From NCBI GenBank assembly GCA_016710635.1, contig JADJVL010000023.1:1-60589 (forward strand): a stretch of DNA of 60,589 bases. The letters run 5' to 3'. Below, one piece after another: positions 1 to 8,131 of the stretch (the stretch's first letter is position 1; the number at the start of each line of letters is the position of its first letter). Both the position numbers and the translations under genes were made by a program. The notes under the pieces are model-generated. The model saw only the letters and a program-made list of their open reading frames with translations, ran no database searches and was not told where the DNA came from. Source of the stretch: Holophagaceae bacterium. Its GTDB lineage: Bacteria; Acidobacteriota; Holophagae; Holophagales; Holophagaceae.

Positions 1-751
1 AAGCTGGATCGAACCAGCCGTAGGCCGCATCTACCTTGCCATCTGTGAATCCGTAGGCGCCGAAGAGCCGGCCATCCGGGGCGAACTGCAAGGCCGGGAC
101 TGGTTCTCCAAAATCAAGATCCCGGATGATGCGACCGGAATCGAGATCGAATTCAGACATCCGATTGTCGAAACGACAAATCAAAGTCTGGGAGTCGGCA
201 GAGATCGCAATGGACCGGTTCACCTTCATCTTTGAGGAGATCTCAAACGAGGCATCGTTCGATCTGCGTGATACGTAGGCGTTTCCCCAATCCACCACCT
301 GGACCTGGTACTCCATATTTTGGGACCAGAACCAGTAGATCACCTTGATAGAGACTTCATTCTCCTTGAGCCGTGACTCGAACCCCGGTTGGAATCCCCC
401 GATGACGAGAGTCTTCGGCGTGGTTGCGAAATAGGCGGGAAGGTGGGGATGAAGACTCAGTGAGAGAACTTCGCCTTTCACGGACTTGGATCCACGCTTG
501 CTTCGGCCCGCGACATTCCAGACCGTAAGATGTCCACCGGAGTCACCTGCAGCCAGGGCTCCTCCATTCCCGGAGAAGAGCAGGGCTTCAACGCTTGCCT
601 TCTCACCCCTTAACACCGCATCCGGGGTGGAGCGGCTCCCGTATGCCTTCAGGGTTCCCTGGAGGAGAGCAGGAAGCACGATGAGTCCGACGAGGGCGGC
701 CCAGGCCACGGGGCCCGCGGATTTCCGAGCCTCAGTTCTCACGTGGCCCAT
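1..751 (-). CDS. WD40/beta-propeller-like membrane-anchored protein, 3' end missing
   Basis: The gene starts at an ATG at 751 and runs off the left edge, so only about 250 N-terminal residues are present. After a short polar start there is one hydrophobic segment (around residues 11-30, VAWAALVGLIVLPALL), which fits a signal anchor. Propeller-like pieces follow: GALAAGDSGGHLTVWNVAGR near residues 65-85, and later blocks of the type 'TLICRFDNRMSEFDLDSGR' and 'LQFAPDGRLFGAYG'. These fit WD40-like blades. The start overlaps the end of the upstream membrane-protein gene by 13 bases, so the two are probably translationally coupled. Function is unknown; a protein-interaction scaffold in the periplasm is a guess. 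Confidence 0.75.
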   Translation of the reverse strand, partial: MGHVRTEARKSAGPVAWAALVGLIVLPALLQGTLKAYGSRSTPDAVLRGEKASVEALLFSGNGGALAAGDSGGHLTVWNVAGRSKRGSKSVKGEVLSLSLHPHLPAYFATTPKTLVIGGFQPGFESRLKENEVSIKVIYWFWSQNMEYQVQVVDWGNAYVSRRSNDASFEISSKMKVNRSIAISADSQTLICRFDNRMSEFDLDSGRIIRDLDFGEPVPALQFAPDGRLFGAYGFTDGKVDAAYGWFDPA

Positions 752-1484
752 CCTTTGAATTCCAGGACGGTCTCTTTCAGATGCGTAAGCAGGTCGTTAT
801 GGGCATACCAGGACAGGGGTGCCATGACACCAAGCGCGAGGATGACCGCTGCGGCAGTCCTCCACTTGGACAGCCCGTGCATTTTCGCAAGGCCTGGAAT
901 CAGGAGCGCAGCCAGGGGAACAGCGGTGCCAAGAATGTAGAAAGACTGCTCGTGCAGTGACAAGTTCAGAACCACGAAGGGGACCAGGATCGGAGCGCAG
1001 TATGCAGCAGCGCGAAGGGTGCTGGCCATGGTTCCAATGGCCTGCTTGGTCACCGCTCGGAGGGCGCCATGGATGGCTAACCCCCAGGCGAGGAGAACAC
1101 CGAAGTACCACAAGGGGAAAAGGCCGAAGATCGGGAATATCTCCACACTGTCGAAGCCCCGGGGAGCCCAGCCTGGCCTCGGCTCCGCCTGGATTCCCTG
1201 ATGAGCGAGGTCGTTCCGATCGCGAGCATCAGGAACATGAGGAGAGTCAAGGGACTCCAGATCACCAAGAAAAACTGAAAGGGTTTGCCAAGGGAATCAG
1301 GGCCCTTTCCAATCCGGGCGAAGAACCACACGGGCCGTTTAAAGAAACACACCACGGTGCGTCTGAACCTCCGTCCGAGGGATGGGTATCCGGCCAGGTC
1401 TTCCCAGGGCAGCGGTCCATCGTCCCCAGGGTCGGAAGTAATCAGATTAGTTTCCGGTGGCGCGTAGATTTCTGCGTCTTCCAT
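739..1484 (-). pseudogene. YIP1-like integral membrane protein, split by a one-base frameshift
   Basis: Two overlapping reading frames on this strand look like halves of one protein. The first (ATG at 1484, reading to 1077) begins MEDAEIYAPPETN and contains RRTVVCFFKRPVWFFARIGK, then a membrane segment (FLVIWSPLTLLMFLMLAIG). The second (1146-739) carries further membrane segments (IFGLFPLWYFGVLLAWGLAI, ILVPFVVLNL, ILALGVMAPLSWYA). The order of an amphipathic N-terminus with several helices after it resembles YIP1-domain proteins. Adding one G to the GGG run at 1198-1196 fuses the frames and gives a sensible link (QAEPRPGWAPRGFDSVEIF). It is either a real frameshift, a sequencing error, or two overlapping genes. 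Confidence 0.6.
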
Positions 1485-1495
1485 GAAGGTCCGCC

Positions 1496-2050
1496 CTACT
1501 CCTTCGTCTCCAGCTTCTCGTCCGTCTTCAGCAGCCCCCACTTCCCGTCCTGCTTGTCGAACTCGGCGTGCCGGAGCTTGGTCTGGCCGATCTTGGCGCC
1601 GGGGTGGAGGAGCTGGAAGACGGGGAAGAGGCCGGTGGGACGGGCGAGGCGGACTTCGTAGGTGGCCTTGGCCTGGTTGCCACGGGTCTCGACGCTGGCG
1701 ATGCGCTGGAACTCCACGTCCGCGGCGGGGAGCTGGAAGCCCGAGGGCGTGGTCTTGGCGGCGCCGGAGGCCTTGGCGGTAAGAGCGTAGGCGTAGGTCA
1801 CCTTGGTGCCCTCCTCCTTCGCCGTGATCGCCACGCTGCCGTCCTTCTGGAGCCCGGCGTGGATGGCCTGCAGCTCGGTGAACTTGGCGCTGCCCTTCTC
1901 CACGGAGGCGGACCGGGGCACCCGCACCGGCGCCACGGCAGGGTAGTCGGGCTTGATGAGCTTCTCGGCGGTGGAACGGCTGAGGGAGCTGCTGCCGCAG
2001 GCGGCGGTCAGGGCCAGGAGGACGGCGGCGGGAAGGAAGGTCAGGCGCAT
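1496..2050 (-). CDS. Putative lipoprotein of unknown function
   Basis: A 184-residue protein starting MRLTFLPAAVLLALTAACGSS: a classic lipoprotein signal peptide with lipobox LTAAC, so the mature protein should begin at Cys18 and be lipid-anchored. The remainder is soluble and beta-rich by eye (SVAITAKEEGTKVTYAYALT, NQAKATYEVRLARPTGLFPV) and ends in charged residues (GKWGLLKTDEKLETKE). I recognise no family. It lies 11 bases upstream of the YIP1-like gene on the same strand and is divergent from larE, whose start is 41 bases away. Confidence 0.8.
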   Translation of the reverse strand: MRLTFLPAAVLLALTAACGSSSLSRSTAEKLIKPDYPAVAPVRVPRSASVEKGSAKFTELQAIHAGLQKDGSVAITAKEEGTKVTYAYALTAKASGAAKTTPSGFQLPAADVEFQRIASVETRGNQAKATYEVRLARPTGLFPVFQLLHPGAKIGQTKLRHAEFDKQDGKWGLLKTDEKLETKE

Positions 2051-2091
2051 GGCGGCTCCGGCGGGTCCTGGAATGGTGCCACACTGGAGCG

Positions 2092-2919
2092 ATGCTCGTA
2101 TCCGACCTCGAAACGCGCCTCCTGGCTTCGGTGACCCGCGCGGCGGCGGGGCGGAAGGCCCTGGTCTGCTTTTCCGGCGGCGTGGATTCCACCCTCGTCC
2201 TCGCCGCCTGCGTGCGCGCCGGCCTGCCCACCCGGGCCCTCCTGGCGGTGAGTCCCTCCCTGCCCCAGGCGGAGCGCGCCGAGGCCCACCGGCTGGCCGC
2301 GGACCTGGGCGCGGAGCTGGAGGAACTGGCCACCACGGAAACCGACCTGCCGGGCTACCGCGCCAACGCCGGGGACCGGTGCTACTACTGCAAGTCGACG
2401 CTCTATGGCGTGGCGGAGGCCCTGGCGGCTTCCCGCGGGGAGGACGGCGTCCTCCTGAACGGCACCCAGCTCGACGACCTGGGGGACGTGCGGCCGGGCC
2501 TGAAGGCGGCCACGGAGCACGCCGTGAAGTCACCCCTCCTGGACGCCGGCTTCAACAAGGAGGCCGTGCGCCTCCTCGCCCGCGCCTGGGGCCTGGCCAA
2601 CGCCGACAAGGCCGCGGCGCCCTGCCTGGCCAGCCGCTTTCCCGTCGGCACCGAGGTCACGCCGGAACGCCTGAAGCAGGTGGAGGCCATGGAGGAATTC
2701 CTGCGGGTGGCGGGGCTATGGCCTGGCAGGGCCCGCTGGCACGAGAGTGTCGTCCGCCTTGAGCTGGAGCCGGAGGCCATGGCCCGCGCCCTGCGCGAGC
2801 CCCTGCGCACGGACCTGGAACGCGCCGCCTGGCGGGCCGGCTTCCGCTTCGCCGCGGTGGACCTCGGCGGCATTCAGAGCGGCAGCCTCGCCAAGGCGAT
2901 CCTGGAGACCACCCCATGA
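2092..2919 (+). CDS. larE: ATP-dependent sacrificial sulfur transferase LarE
   Basis: LarE takes part in making the nickel-pincer nucleotide (NPN) cofactor of lactate racemase-type enzymes: it adenylates the pyridinium carboxylate and donates sulfur. The 275-residue protein has the PP-loop CFSGGVDSTL near residue 28, a CYYCKSTLYG motif near residue 97 and APCLASRFPVGTEVT near residue 180, the usual LarE landmarks. Its three cysteines (CYYC plus PCLASR) fit the LarE variant that uses a [4Fe-4S] cluster as sulfur shuttle rather than one sacrificial cysteine; this assignment is an inference. The stop overlaps the larB start (ATGA). No larC or larA is visible in the window. Confidence 0.92.
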   Translation: MLVSDLETRLLASVTRAAAGRKALVCFSGGVDSTLVLAACVRAGLPTRALLAVSPSLPQAERAEAHRLAADLGAELEELATTETDLPGYRANAGDRCYYCKSTLYGVAEALAASRGEDGVLLNGTQLDDLGDVRPGLKAATEHAVKSPLLDAGFNKEAVRLLARAWGLANADKAAAPCLASRFPVGTEVTPERLKQVEAMEEFLRVAGLWPGRARWHESVVRLELEPEAMARALREPLRTDLERAAWRAGFRFAAVDLGGIQSGSLAKAILETTP

Positions 2920-3566
2920 CCGACATCCGGTGGGATCACGCGCGGGAAGCGCGGACCGGCATCCCCGAAGTCATCTTCGGCCGTGGCAAGACCGTGGCCC
3001 AGGTGGTGCGGCTCTTCGAGGAGGCGAAGGCCGAGGGCGTCCTCCGCATCGCCACGCAGCTTGGCGAGGCGCACCTGGCGGCCCTGCAGGATCTGGCGGA
3101 GGTTGATGCGGAGAGCCGCACCGCTGTGCTCAACCCGCGGCCAGCCCTGGACCAGCCGCCCGTAGGCCTGCTGAGCGGCGGCACCGGCGACATCCCCGTG
3201 CTGCGGGAGGCGGAGGCCGTCCTCACGGCCCTGGGGCATCCCGTGCGCACCTTCTTCGATGTCGGCGTCGCAGGTCTGCACCGCCTCCAGGGCGTGATGG
3301 ACGACGTCCGCGCCTGTCCGGTGCTCATCGTGGCCGCCGGCATGGAAGGCGCGCTGCCCTCCGTGGTGGCGGGCCTCGTGGACGCCCCCGTCATCGCCGT
3401 ACCCACCAGCATCGGCGCCGGCATCAGCGCCGGCGGCACCGTGGCCCTGCATTCCATGCTGGCCAGCTGCAGCCCAGGCATCGCCGTGGTGAACATCGAC
3501 AACGGGTTCGGGGCCGCGTGCATGGCCATCAAGATCCTCAACCGGATGCGAGGCGGTTCCAGATAG
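2916..3566 (+). CDS. larB: Nickel-pincer cofactor biosynthesis protein LarB
   Basis: LarB carboxylates and hydrolyses nicotinic acid adenine dinucleotide in the first NPN step. The 216-residue protein has the LarB N-terminus (IPEVIFGRGKT) and a C-terminal PurE-like domain (VGLLSGGTGDIPV, FFDVGVAGLHRL, IVAAGMEGALPSVVAGLV, PVIAVPTSIGAG, NIDNGFGAAC). The length is typical if the N-terminal extension seen in some members is short. It overlaps larE by four bases, so the pair is an operon. A repeat array follows immediately, and the next gene (asnB) is convergent. Confidence 0.93.
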   Translation: MTDIRWDHAREARTGIPEVIFGRGKTVAQVVRLFEEAKAEGVLRIATQLGEAHLAALQDLAEVDAESRTAVLNPRPALDQPPVGLLSGGTGDIPVLREAEAVLTALGHPVRTFFDVGVAGLHRLQGVMDDVRACPVLIVAAGMEGALPSVVAGLVDAPVIAVPTSIGAGISAGGTVALHSMLASCSPGIAVVNIDNGFGAACMAIKILNRMRGGSR

Positions 3567-3590
3567 GCGGAGCGGCATTCCCATCACCCG

Positions 3591-4912
3591 AGCGCATGGG
3601 GCATGAACCATGTGCTGGGTCGGACAAACTCCCCGGTGTGTCAGGGCAAGGGCAGGCATCGGAATCACCCTTCATCCGGCACGGGAATCAACGCCCCGAC
3701 CCATCCTGCCGCGCTATCGCTTGGCTGCACCTCGGAAAGACACAATTCGCACAAACCGCGAATTGCGCCTTTCCGAGGTGCCTGTTCCAAGGTCAACGGC
3801 GTTCGATTCGGGAGGATCTGCTGGGCGAGGCCACGACAGTCCTGAAAGCGTCGACCCGTCACACTGGCTGGGACGAAGACTGGTTTTGGAACAGGCATCC
3901 TTTCCAAGTGCGGATCGCGCTTTAGGCGATCCGTGCTTGGGAAGGGTGCACGCAAGCGATAGCGCGCGAGGGGCATGAACCATGTGCTGGGTCTGACGAA
4001 ATTATGGGTGTGACGAGGCAGAAGCTGGAACTCGCCTCAACCATGATCCGGCACGGGAATCAACAGTCCGACCCATCCTGCCGCGCTGTCGTTTGGCTGC
4101 ACCTCGGAAAGACACAATTCGCACAGACCGCGAATTGCGCCTTTCCGAGGTGCCTGTTTCAAGGTCAACGGCCTTCGATTCATGCGGATCTGTAGGGCGA
4201 GGCCACGACAGTCCTGAAAGCTTCGACCCGCTGCACTCCATGGGACGAAGACTGGTTTTAGAACAGGCACCCTTTCCAAGTGCGGATCGCGCATTGTGCG
4301 ATCCGTGCTTGGGGAGGGTGCTCGCAAGCGATAGCGCGCGAGGGGCATGAACCATGTATTGGGTCTGACGGAACCCTGGGTGCGGTGAGGCAAAGTCTGG
4401 ATTCCGCCTCAACCTTGATCCGGCACGGGAATCAACGGCCCGACCCATCCTGCCGCGCTATCGCTTGGCTGCACCTTTGAAAGACACAATTCGCACAACC
4501 CGCGAATTGCGCCTTTCCGAGGTGCCTGTTTCAAGGTCAACGGCCTTCGATTCATGCGGATCTGTAGGGCGAGGCCACGACAGTCCTGAAAGCTTCGACC
4601 CGCTGCACTCCATGGGACGAAGACTGGTTTTAGAACAGGCACCCTTTCCAAGTGCGGATCGCGCATGTGCGATCCGTGCTTGGAGGGTGCTCGCAAGCGA
4701 TAGCGCGAGGGGCATGAACCATGTATTGGGTCTGACGGAACCCTGGGTGCGGTGAGGCAAAGTCTGGATTCCGCCTCAACCTTGATCCGGCACGGGAATC
4801 AACGGCCCGACCCATCCTGCCGCGCTATCGCTTGGCTGCACCTTTGAAAGACACAATTCGCACAACCCGCGAATTGCGCCTTTCCAAGGTGCCTGTTCCA
4901 AAGTCAAAACCA
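3591..4912. repeat. Tandem array of about 370-bp units, each with two different long hairpins
   Basis: This gene-free stretch between the convergent larB and asnB holds three full copies and a partial fourth of one unit; equivalent points are 372, 372 and 367 bases apart. Each unit has hairpin A (arms 3728-3750/3758-3780, 4100-4122/4130-4152, 4472-4494/4502-4524, 4839-4861/4869-4891) and hairpin B (3895-3918/3926-3949, 4267-4290/4298-4321, 4639-4662/4669-4690). A is preceded by GCGCTATCGCTTG and followed by CCTGTTCCAAGGTCAACGGC. B is the same arrangement inverted, with a different stem sequence. Reading frames crossing the array are open in several frames but resemble no protein, so I call it non-coding. 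Confidence 0.9.
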
Positions 4913-6663
4913 TGCCGTCGCCTTTGCTTGGTGGGATGGACAGCCCGGATCATCACCCCTGCGCGTACCCGTCCCCATGCACGTCCATCACGGCCCTTCC
5001 CGATGGATCCACCATGTTCTGGAAGGCCGCGTCCCACTTGAGGGCGGTCTCCTGTGCTGCAGGCGACGCTGCGCTCGAAGGGGACGCAGTTGATGGCCGT
5101 GGCGGAGGGGAAGTGCTGCTCGAAGATCTGGCGGTAGAGGTAGGCCTCCTTGGTCTCCGGGGTCTTCACGGGGAAGCGCTCCGCGGCGCCGCGGAGCATG
5201 CCGTCGCTGATCTCCCGCTCGGCGGTGGCCTTGAGGGCATTGATCCAGGCATAGCCGACGCCGTCGGAGAATTGCTCCTTCTGCCGCCACAGCACCTCGT
5301 CGGGGATCATGCCTTCGAAGGCCTTGCGCAGAGGCCACTTCTCGATGGGCTTCGGGTGCTGGGCGTTCCGCGGCAGCTTCACGGCGGGATCCAGCATCAT
5401 GGCCACGTCCAGGAACTCCCGGTCCAGGAAGGGCACCCGGGCCTCGACGCCCCAGGCGGCGCTGGCCTTGTTGGCGCGGGCGCAGTCGTAGAGGTGCAGC
5501 TTGCCCAGCTTGCGGACCGTCTCCTCGTGCAGTTCCTTCGCGTCCGGCGCCTTGTGGAAGTAGAGGTAGCCGCCGAAGATCTCGTCGGCGCCCTCGCCGC
5601 TCAGCACCATCTTGATGCCCATGGCGCGGATCTTCCGCATGAGGAGGTACATGGGCGTGGAGGCGCGGATGGTGGTGATGTCGAAGGTCTCCAGGTGCTG
5701 GATGACGTCCGACAGGGCGTCCAGGCCCTCCTGCACGGTGAAGTGGATCTCGTGGTGCACTGAACCGATGAAGTCTGCGACCTTACGGGCCGGCGCCAGG
5801 TCCGGCGCGCCTTCGAGACCGATGGCGAAGGAGTGCAGGCGCGGCCACCAGGCCGGGGACGCGTCGTCCTCCTCCACCCGCCTTGCACTGTATTTCGCCG
5901 CGATGGCGGCGATGATGGAGGAATCCACACCCCCGGAGATCAGCACGCCGTAGGGCACGTCGCACATGAGCTGCCGGTGCACGGCGGCCTCCAGGGCGGC
6001 GCGCAGCTTCGCGGGGTCGTAGGGGTCGCTCGGCATGAATCCCGGTTCCGCCCACGCTGGCGCGTAGTAGCGCTGGAAGCCCCGGTCCATGGCGTGGCCC
6101 TGCATGAAGTGCCCGGGGGGAAATTCCTTGATGCGCTCACAGATGCCTTCGAGGGCCTTCAGCTCGGAAGCCACGTAGAGGTGCTCCGCCCGGTCCCAGC
6201 CGACGTACAGGGGCACGACGCCCATGGGATCCCGGGCGATGAGGAAGGACTTTCGCGCCGGATCGTGGAGGACGAAGGCGAAGATGCCGTTCATGGCGTT
6301 GAGGAAGCCTGCGGGGTCCTGCGGCGACTCGTCGTGGAGGTAGAGGATCACCTCACAGTCGGAGCCGGTCTGGAAATCGTGCTCCCCCTTCAGCCCCTGC
6401 TGGAGATCCCGGTGGTTGTAGATCTCCCCGTTCACCGCCAGTACCGCGCCGGTGCGCATGTCCTTCAAGGGCTGGGCGCCGTGCTCCACGTCCACGATGG
6501 AGAGGCGTTCGTGGCAGAGGACCGCTTGCTCGTCGCTGAACACCCCGCTCCAGTCGGGCCCGCGATGTCTGAGCTTGCGGGCCTGGGCGAGGGCCTGGCG
6601 CCGGAGGTCCGGCGGGATGGTCCGGGAGGGATCGAGGTTGAGGATGGCGAGGATGCCGCACAT
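4825..6663 (-). CDS. asnB: Asparagine synthase (glutamine-hydrolysing), with a C-terminal frameshift
   Basis: AsnB makes asparagine from aspartate, glutamine and ATP. It starts MCGILAILN, so Cys2 is the glutaminase nucleophile; a class II amidotransferase domain (HRGPDWSG, LSIVDVEHGAQP) precedes the synthetase domain with its ATP loop GVLISGGVDSSI and VLSGEGADEIFGGYLYF. The body closely follows AsnB. Near 5056-5048 the frame slips: the literal ORF continues with an alien tail into the hairpin repeat and stops at 4825. One base less in AGGAG restores TALKWDAAFQNMVDPSGRAV and a stop at 4953, the family's usual C-terminus. The natural gene is therefore probably 4953-6663. A leader-peptide attenuator lies upstream. 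Confidence 0.93.
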   Translation of the reverse strand: MCGILAILNLDPSRTIPPDLRRQALAQARKLRHRGPDWSGVFSDEQAVLCHERLSIVDVEHGAQPLKDMRTGAVLAVNGEIYNHRDLQQGLKGEHDFQTGSDCEVILYLHDESPQDPAGFLNAMNGIFAFVLHDPARKSFLIARDPMGVVPLYVGWDRAEHLYVASELKALEGICERIKEFPPGHFMQGHAMDRGFQRYYAPAWAEPGFMPSDPYDPAKLRAALEAAVHRQLMCDVPYGVLISGGVDSSIIAAIAAKYSARRVEEDDASPAWWPRLHSFAIGLEGAPDLAPARKVADFIGSVHHEIHFTVQEGLDALSDVIQHLETFDITTIRASTPMYLLMRKIRAMGIKMVLSGEGADEIFGGYLYFHKAPDAKELHEETVRKLGKLHLYDCARANKASAAWGVEARVPFLDREFLDVAMMLDPAVKLPRNAQHPKPIEKWPLRKAFEGMIPDEVLWRQKEQFSDGVGYAWINALKATAEREISDGMLRGAAERFPVKTPETKEAYLYRQIFEQHFPSATAINCVPFERSVACSTGDRPQVGRGLPEHGGSIGKGRDGRAWGRVRAGVMIRAVHPTKQRRRHGFDFGTGTLERRNSRVVRIVSFKGAAKR

Positions 6664-6696
6664 GGGAGCTCCTGATGGTTGGGGGCAGAAAGCAAA

Positions 6697-6726
6697 ACCC
6701 CCGATCCGCCTGCGCGAATCGGGGGT
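6697..6726 (-). terminator. Intrinsic terminator inside the asnB leader
   Basis: Read on the minus strand, the arms 6726-6714 and 6709-6697 form a 13-bp stem (ACCCCCGATTCGC with GCGGATCGGGGGT, one T-G wobble) closed by a GCAG loop. It runs straight into TTTTGCTTTC. It sits 34 bases before the asnB start codon, after the leader peptide stop, so it would end transcription before the gene unless prevented from folding. Confidence 0.85.
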
Positions 6727-6793
6727 GGAAACCGGGGAGTGTCTTGACCTAGCTCAAGCCCTCGCCGGCCCACGCGCGATCCGCGCGAGAGCC
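6697..6793 (-). promoter_or_regulatory. asnB transcription attenuator (pause hairpin, antiterminator, terminator)
   Basis: Three mutually exclusive pairings can be traced. Pause hairpin: GGCTC and CGCGCG (6793-6789, 6787-6782) pair with CGCGCG and GGGCC (6778-6773, 6771-6767) around a GAT loop, starting immediately after the Asn codons. Antiterminator: GCGCGGATCG (6786-6777) pairs with CGATTCGCGC (6721-6712) with one G-T wobble, and GTGG (6773-6770) pairs with CCAC (6728-6725) across a symmetric 3x3 internal loop. Terminator: 6726-6697. The leader repeats GCGGATCG, the core of the terminator's 3' arm, so the two compete for the same 5' arm. This is the classical his/trp/leu-type design, applied to asparagine. 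No experiment supports it here. Confidence 0.82.
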
Positions 6794-6829
6794 GTGGTTA
6801 TTGCGATTGTTGAGGGCGGAGGTGTTCAT
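6749..6829 (-). CDS. Asn-rich leader peptide of asnB (26 aa)
   Basis: An ATG at 6829 opens a 26-codon frame ending TAG at 6749. It starts MNTSALNNRNNHGSRAD: asparagine at positions 2, 7, 8, 10 and 11, i.e. five Asn codons within the first eleven. The frame ends before the terminator hairpin and overlaps the pause hairpin, as an attenuator leader must. A ribosome waiting at codons 10-11 for Asn-tRNA would cover the start of the pause hairpin and free 6786-6770 for the antiterminator. No strong Shine-Dalgarno is visible. It is too short for standard gene callers. Confidence 0.8.
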   Translation of the reverse strand: MNTSALNNRNNHGSRADRAWAGEGLS

Positions 6830-6851
6830 GGGACTTTCGAGGAAGGTTCAA

Positions 6852-6880
6852 GCCTAAGGTGATCGGCGGCACGAAACAAG
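6852..6880 (-). promoter_or_regulatory. asnB: Candidate sigma70-type promoter of the asnB leader
   Basis: On the minus strand TTGTTT (6880-6875) and TAGGCT (6857-6852) are separated by exactly 17 bases and lie 22 bases upstream of the leader ATG. Both boxes are only partial matches to TTGACA/TATAAT, so this is a positional candidate supported mainly by the leader it precedes. Confidence 0.4.
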
Positions 6881-6940
6881 GGGGACCAGAGAAGGGCTGC
6901 CTGCGCCTTCGCTAGACTGGAGGCTCCGCCGGAGCCGACC

Positions 6941-8131
6941 ATGACCACCGCCTTCAACGCCCACCTGGCGCAGCAGCTGGAAACGCTGAGGTCCGAAGGC
7001 CTCTTCAAGACCGAGCGGGTCATCACCACGCCCCAGGGCGCGTGGGTGGAGGCCAACGGCAAGCGCGTCATCAATCTGTGCGCCAACAACTACCTGGGCC
7101 TGTCGGGCCGGCCGGAACTGGTGGAAGCCGGCAAGGCCGCGCTGGAGCATCACGGCTTCGGACTGAGCTCCGTCCGCTTCATCTGCGGCACCCAGGACGT
7201 GCACAAGGAACTGGAGGCGCGCCTCAGCGCCTTCCTGGGCTTCGAGGACACCATCCTTTTCGGCAGCTGCTTCGACGCCAACGGCGGCGTCTTCGAAGCG
7301 CTGCTGGGAGAGGAGGACGCCGTCATCAGCGACGCCCTCAACCACGCCTCCATCATTGACGGCATCCGCCTTTGCAAGGCCCAGCGCTTCCGCTACGCCA
7401 ACTCGGACATGGCGGATCTGGAAGCGAAGCTCGTCGAAGCGTCCAGCGCCCGCTTCAAGCTGGTGGTCACCGATGGCATCTTCTCCATGGACGGCTATAT
7501 CGCGAAGCTGCCCCTGATCTGCGATCTGGCGGAAAAGTACGGCGCCCTGGTGCTGGTGGACGACAGCCACGCCGTGGGCTTCATGGGCGCGAAGGGTCGC
7601 GGCACCCACGAGCATTGCGGCGTCATGGGCCGCGTCCAGCTCGTCACCGGGACCCTTGGCAAGGCCCTGGGCGGCGCGTCGGGGGGCTACGTCTCCGGTT
7701 CGAAGGAGGCCATCGAGTGGCTGCGCCAGAAGGCCCGGCCCTACCTCTTCTCCAACACCCTGGCGCCGGTGATCGCCGAGACCAGCCTCACGGTGCTGGA
7801 AATGGTGGAGGCGGGAGACGGCCTGCGCGACCGCCTGCGGGCCAACGCCGCCCACTTCCGCGCCGGCATGGGGAAGCTGGGCTTCAACCTCCTGCCCGGC
7901 GAGCACCCCATCATCCCCGTCATGCTCTTCGAAGCGCCTCTGGCCCAGGAATTCGCCAAGCGCCTGCTGGACCACGGCGTCTATGTCATCGGCTTCTTCT
8001 TCCCCGTGGTGCCCAAAGGCCAGGCCCGCATTCGCACGCAGATGAGCGCCGCCCACAGCATCGAGGACCTGGACCTGGCCATCGCGGCCTTCGCGAAGGT
8101 GGGCCGGGAGCTGGGGGTGATTCCCGCCTGA
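6941..8131 (+). CDS. kbl: Glycine C-acetyltransferase (2-amino-3-ketobutyrate CoA ligase)
   Basis: Kbl cleaves 2-amino-3-oxobutyrate with CoA to glycine and acetyl-CoA, the second step of threonine degradation after Tdh (encoded at 12757). The 396 residues match the alpha-oxoamine synthase family: NNYLGLSGRPE near 50, the acyl-CoA/aromatic region SVRFICGTQDVHKELE, HASIIDGIRL, DDSHAVGFMG, and the PLP lysine at about Lys241 in TGTLGKALGGASGG. The start ATG has no competing upstream ATG. It is divergent from asnB and followed by a large hairpin. In many bacteria kbl and tdh are adjacent; here about 4.6 kb separates them. Confidence 0.95.
   Translation: MTTAFNAHLAQQLETLRSEGLFKTERVITTPQGAWVEANGKRVINLCANNYLGLSGRPELVEAGKAALEHHGFGLSSVRFICGTQDVHKELEARLSAFLGFEDTILFGSCFDANGGVFEALLGEEDAVISDALNHASIIDGIRLCKAQRFRYANSDMADLEAKLVEASSARFKLVVTDGIFSMDGYIAKLPLICDLAEKYGALVLVDDSHAVGFMGAKGRGTHEHCGVMGRVQLVTGTLGKALGGASGGYVSGSKEAIEWLRQKARPYLFSNTLAPVIAETSLTVLEMVEAGDGLRDRLRANAAHFRAGMGKLGFNLLPGEHPIIPVMLFEAPLAQEFAKRLLDHGVYVIGFFFPVVPKGQARIRTQMSAAHSIEDLDLAIAAFAKVGRELGVIPA

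Noticed and set aside
3603..4815. Small proteins encoded by the repeat units
   Set aside because: Several frames on both strands are open at once and the frames shift between copies by indels, which argues against coding.
3591..4912. CRISPR array
   Set aside because: The repeats are about 370 bases and contain hairpins; there are no short direct repeats with unique spacers, and no cas genes.
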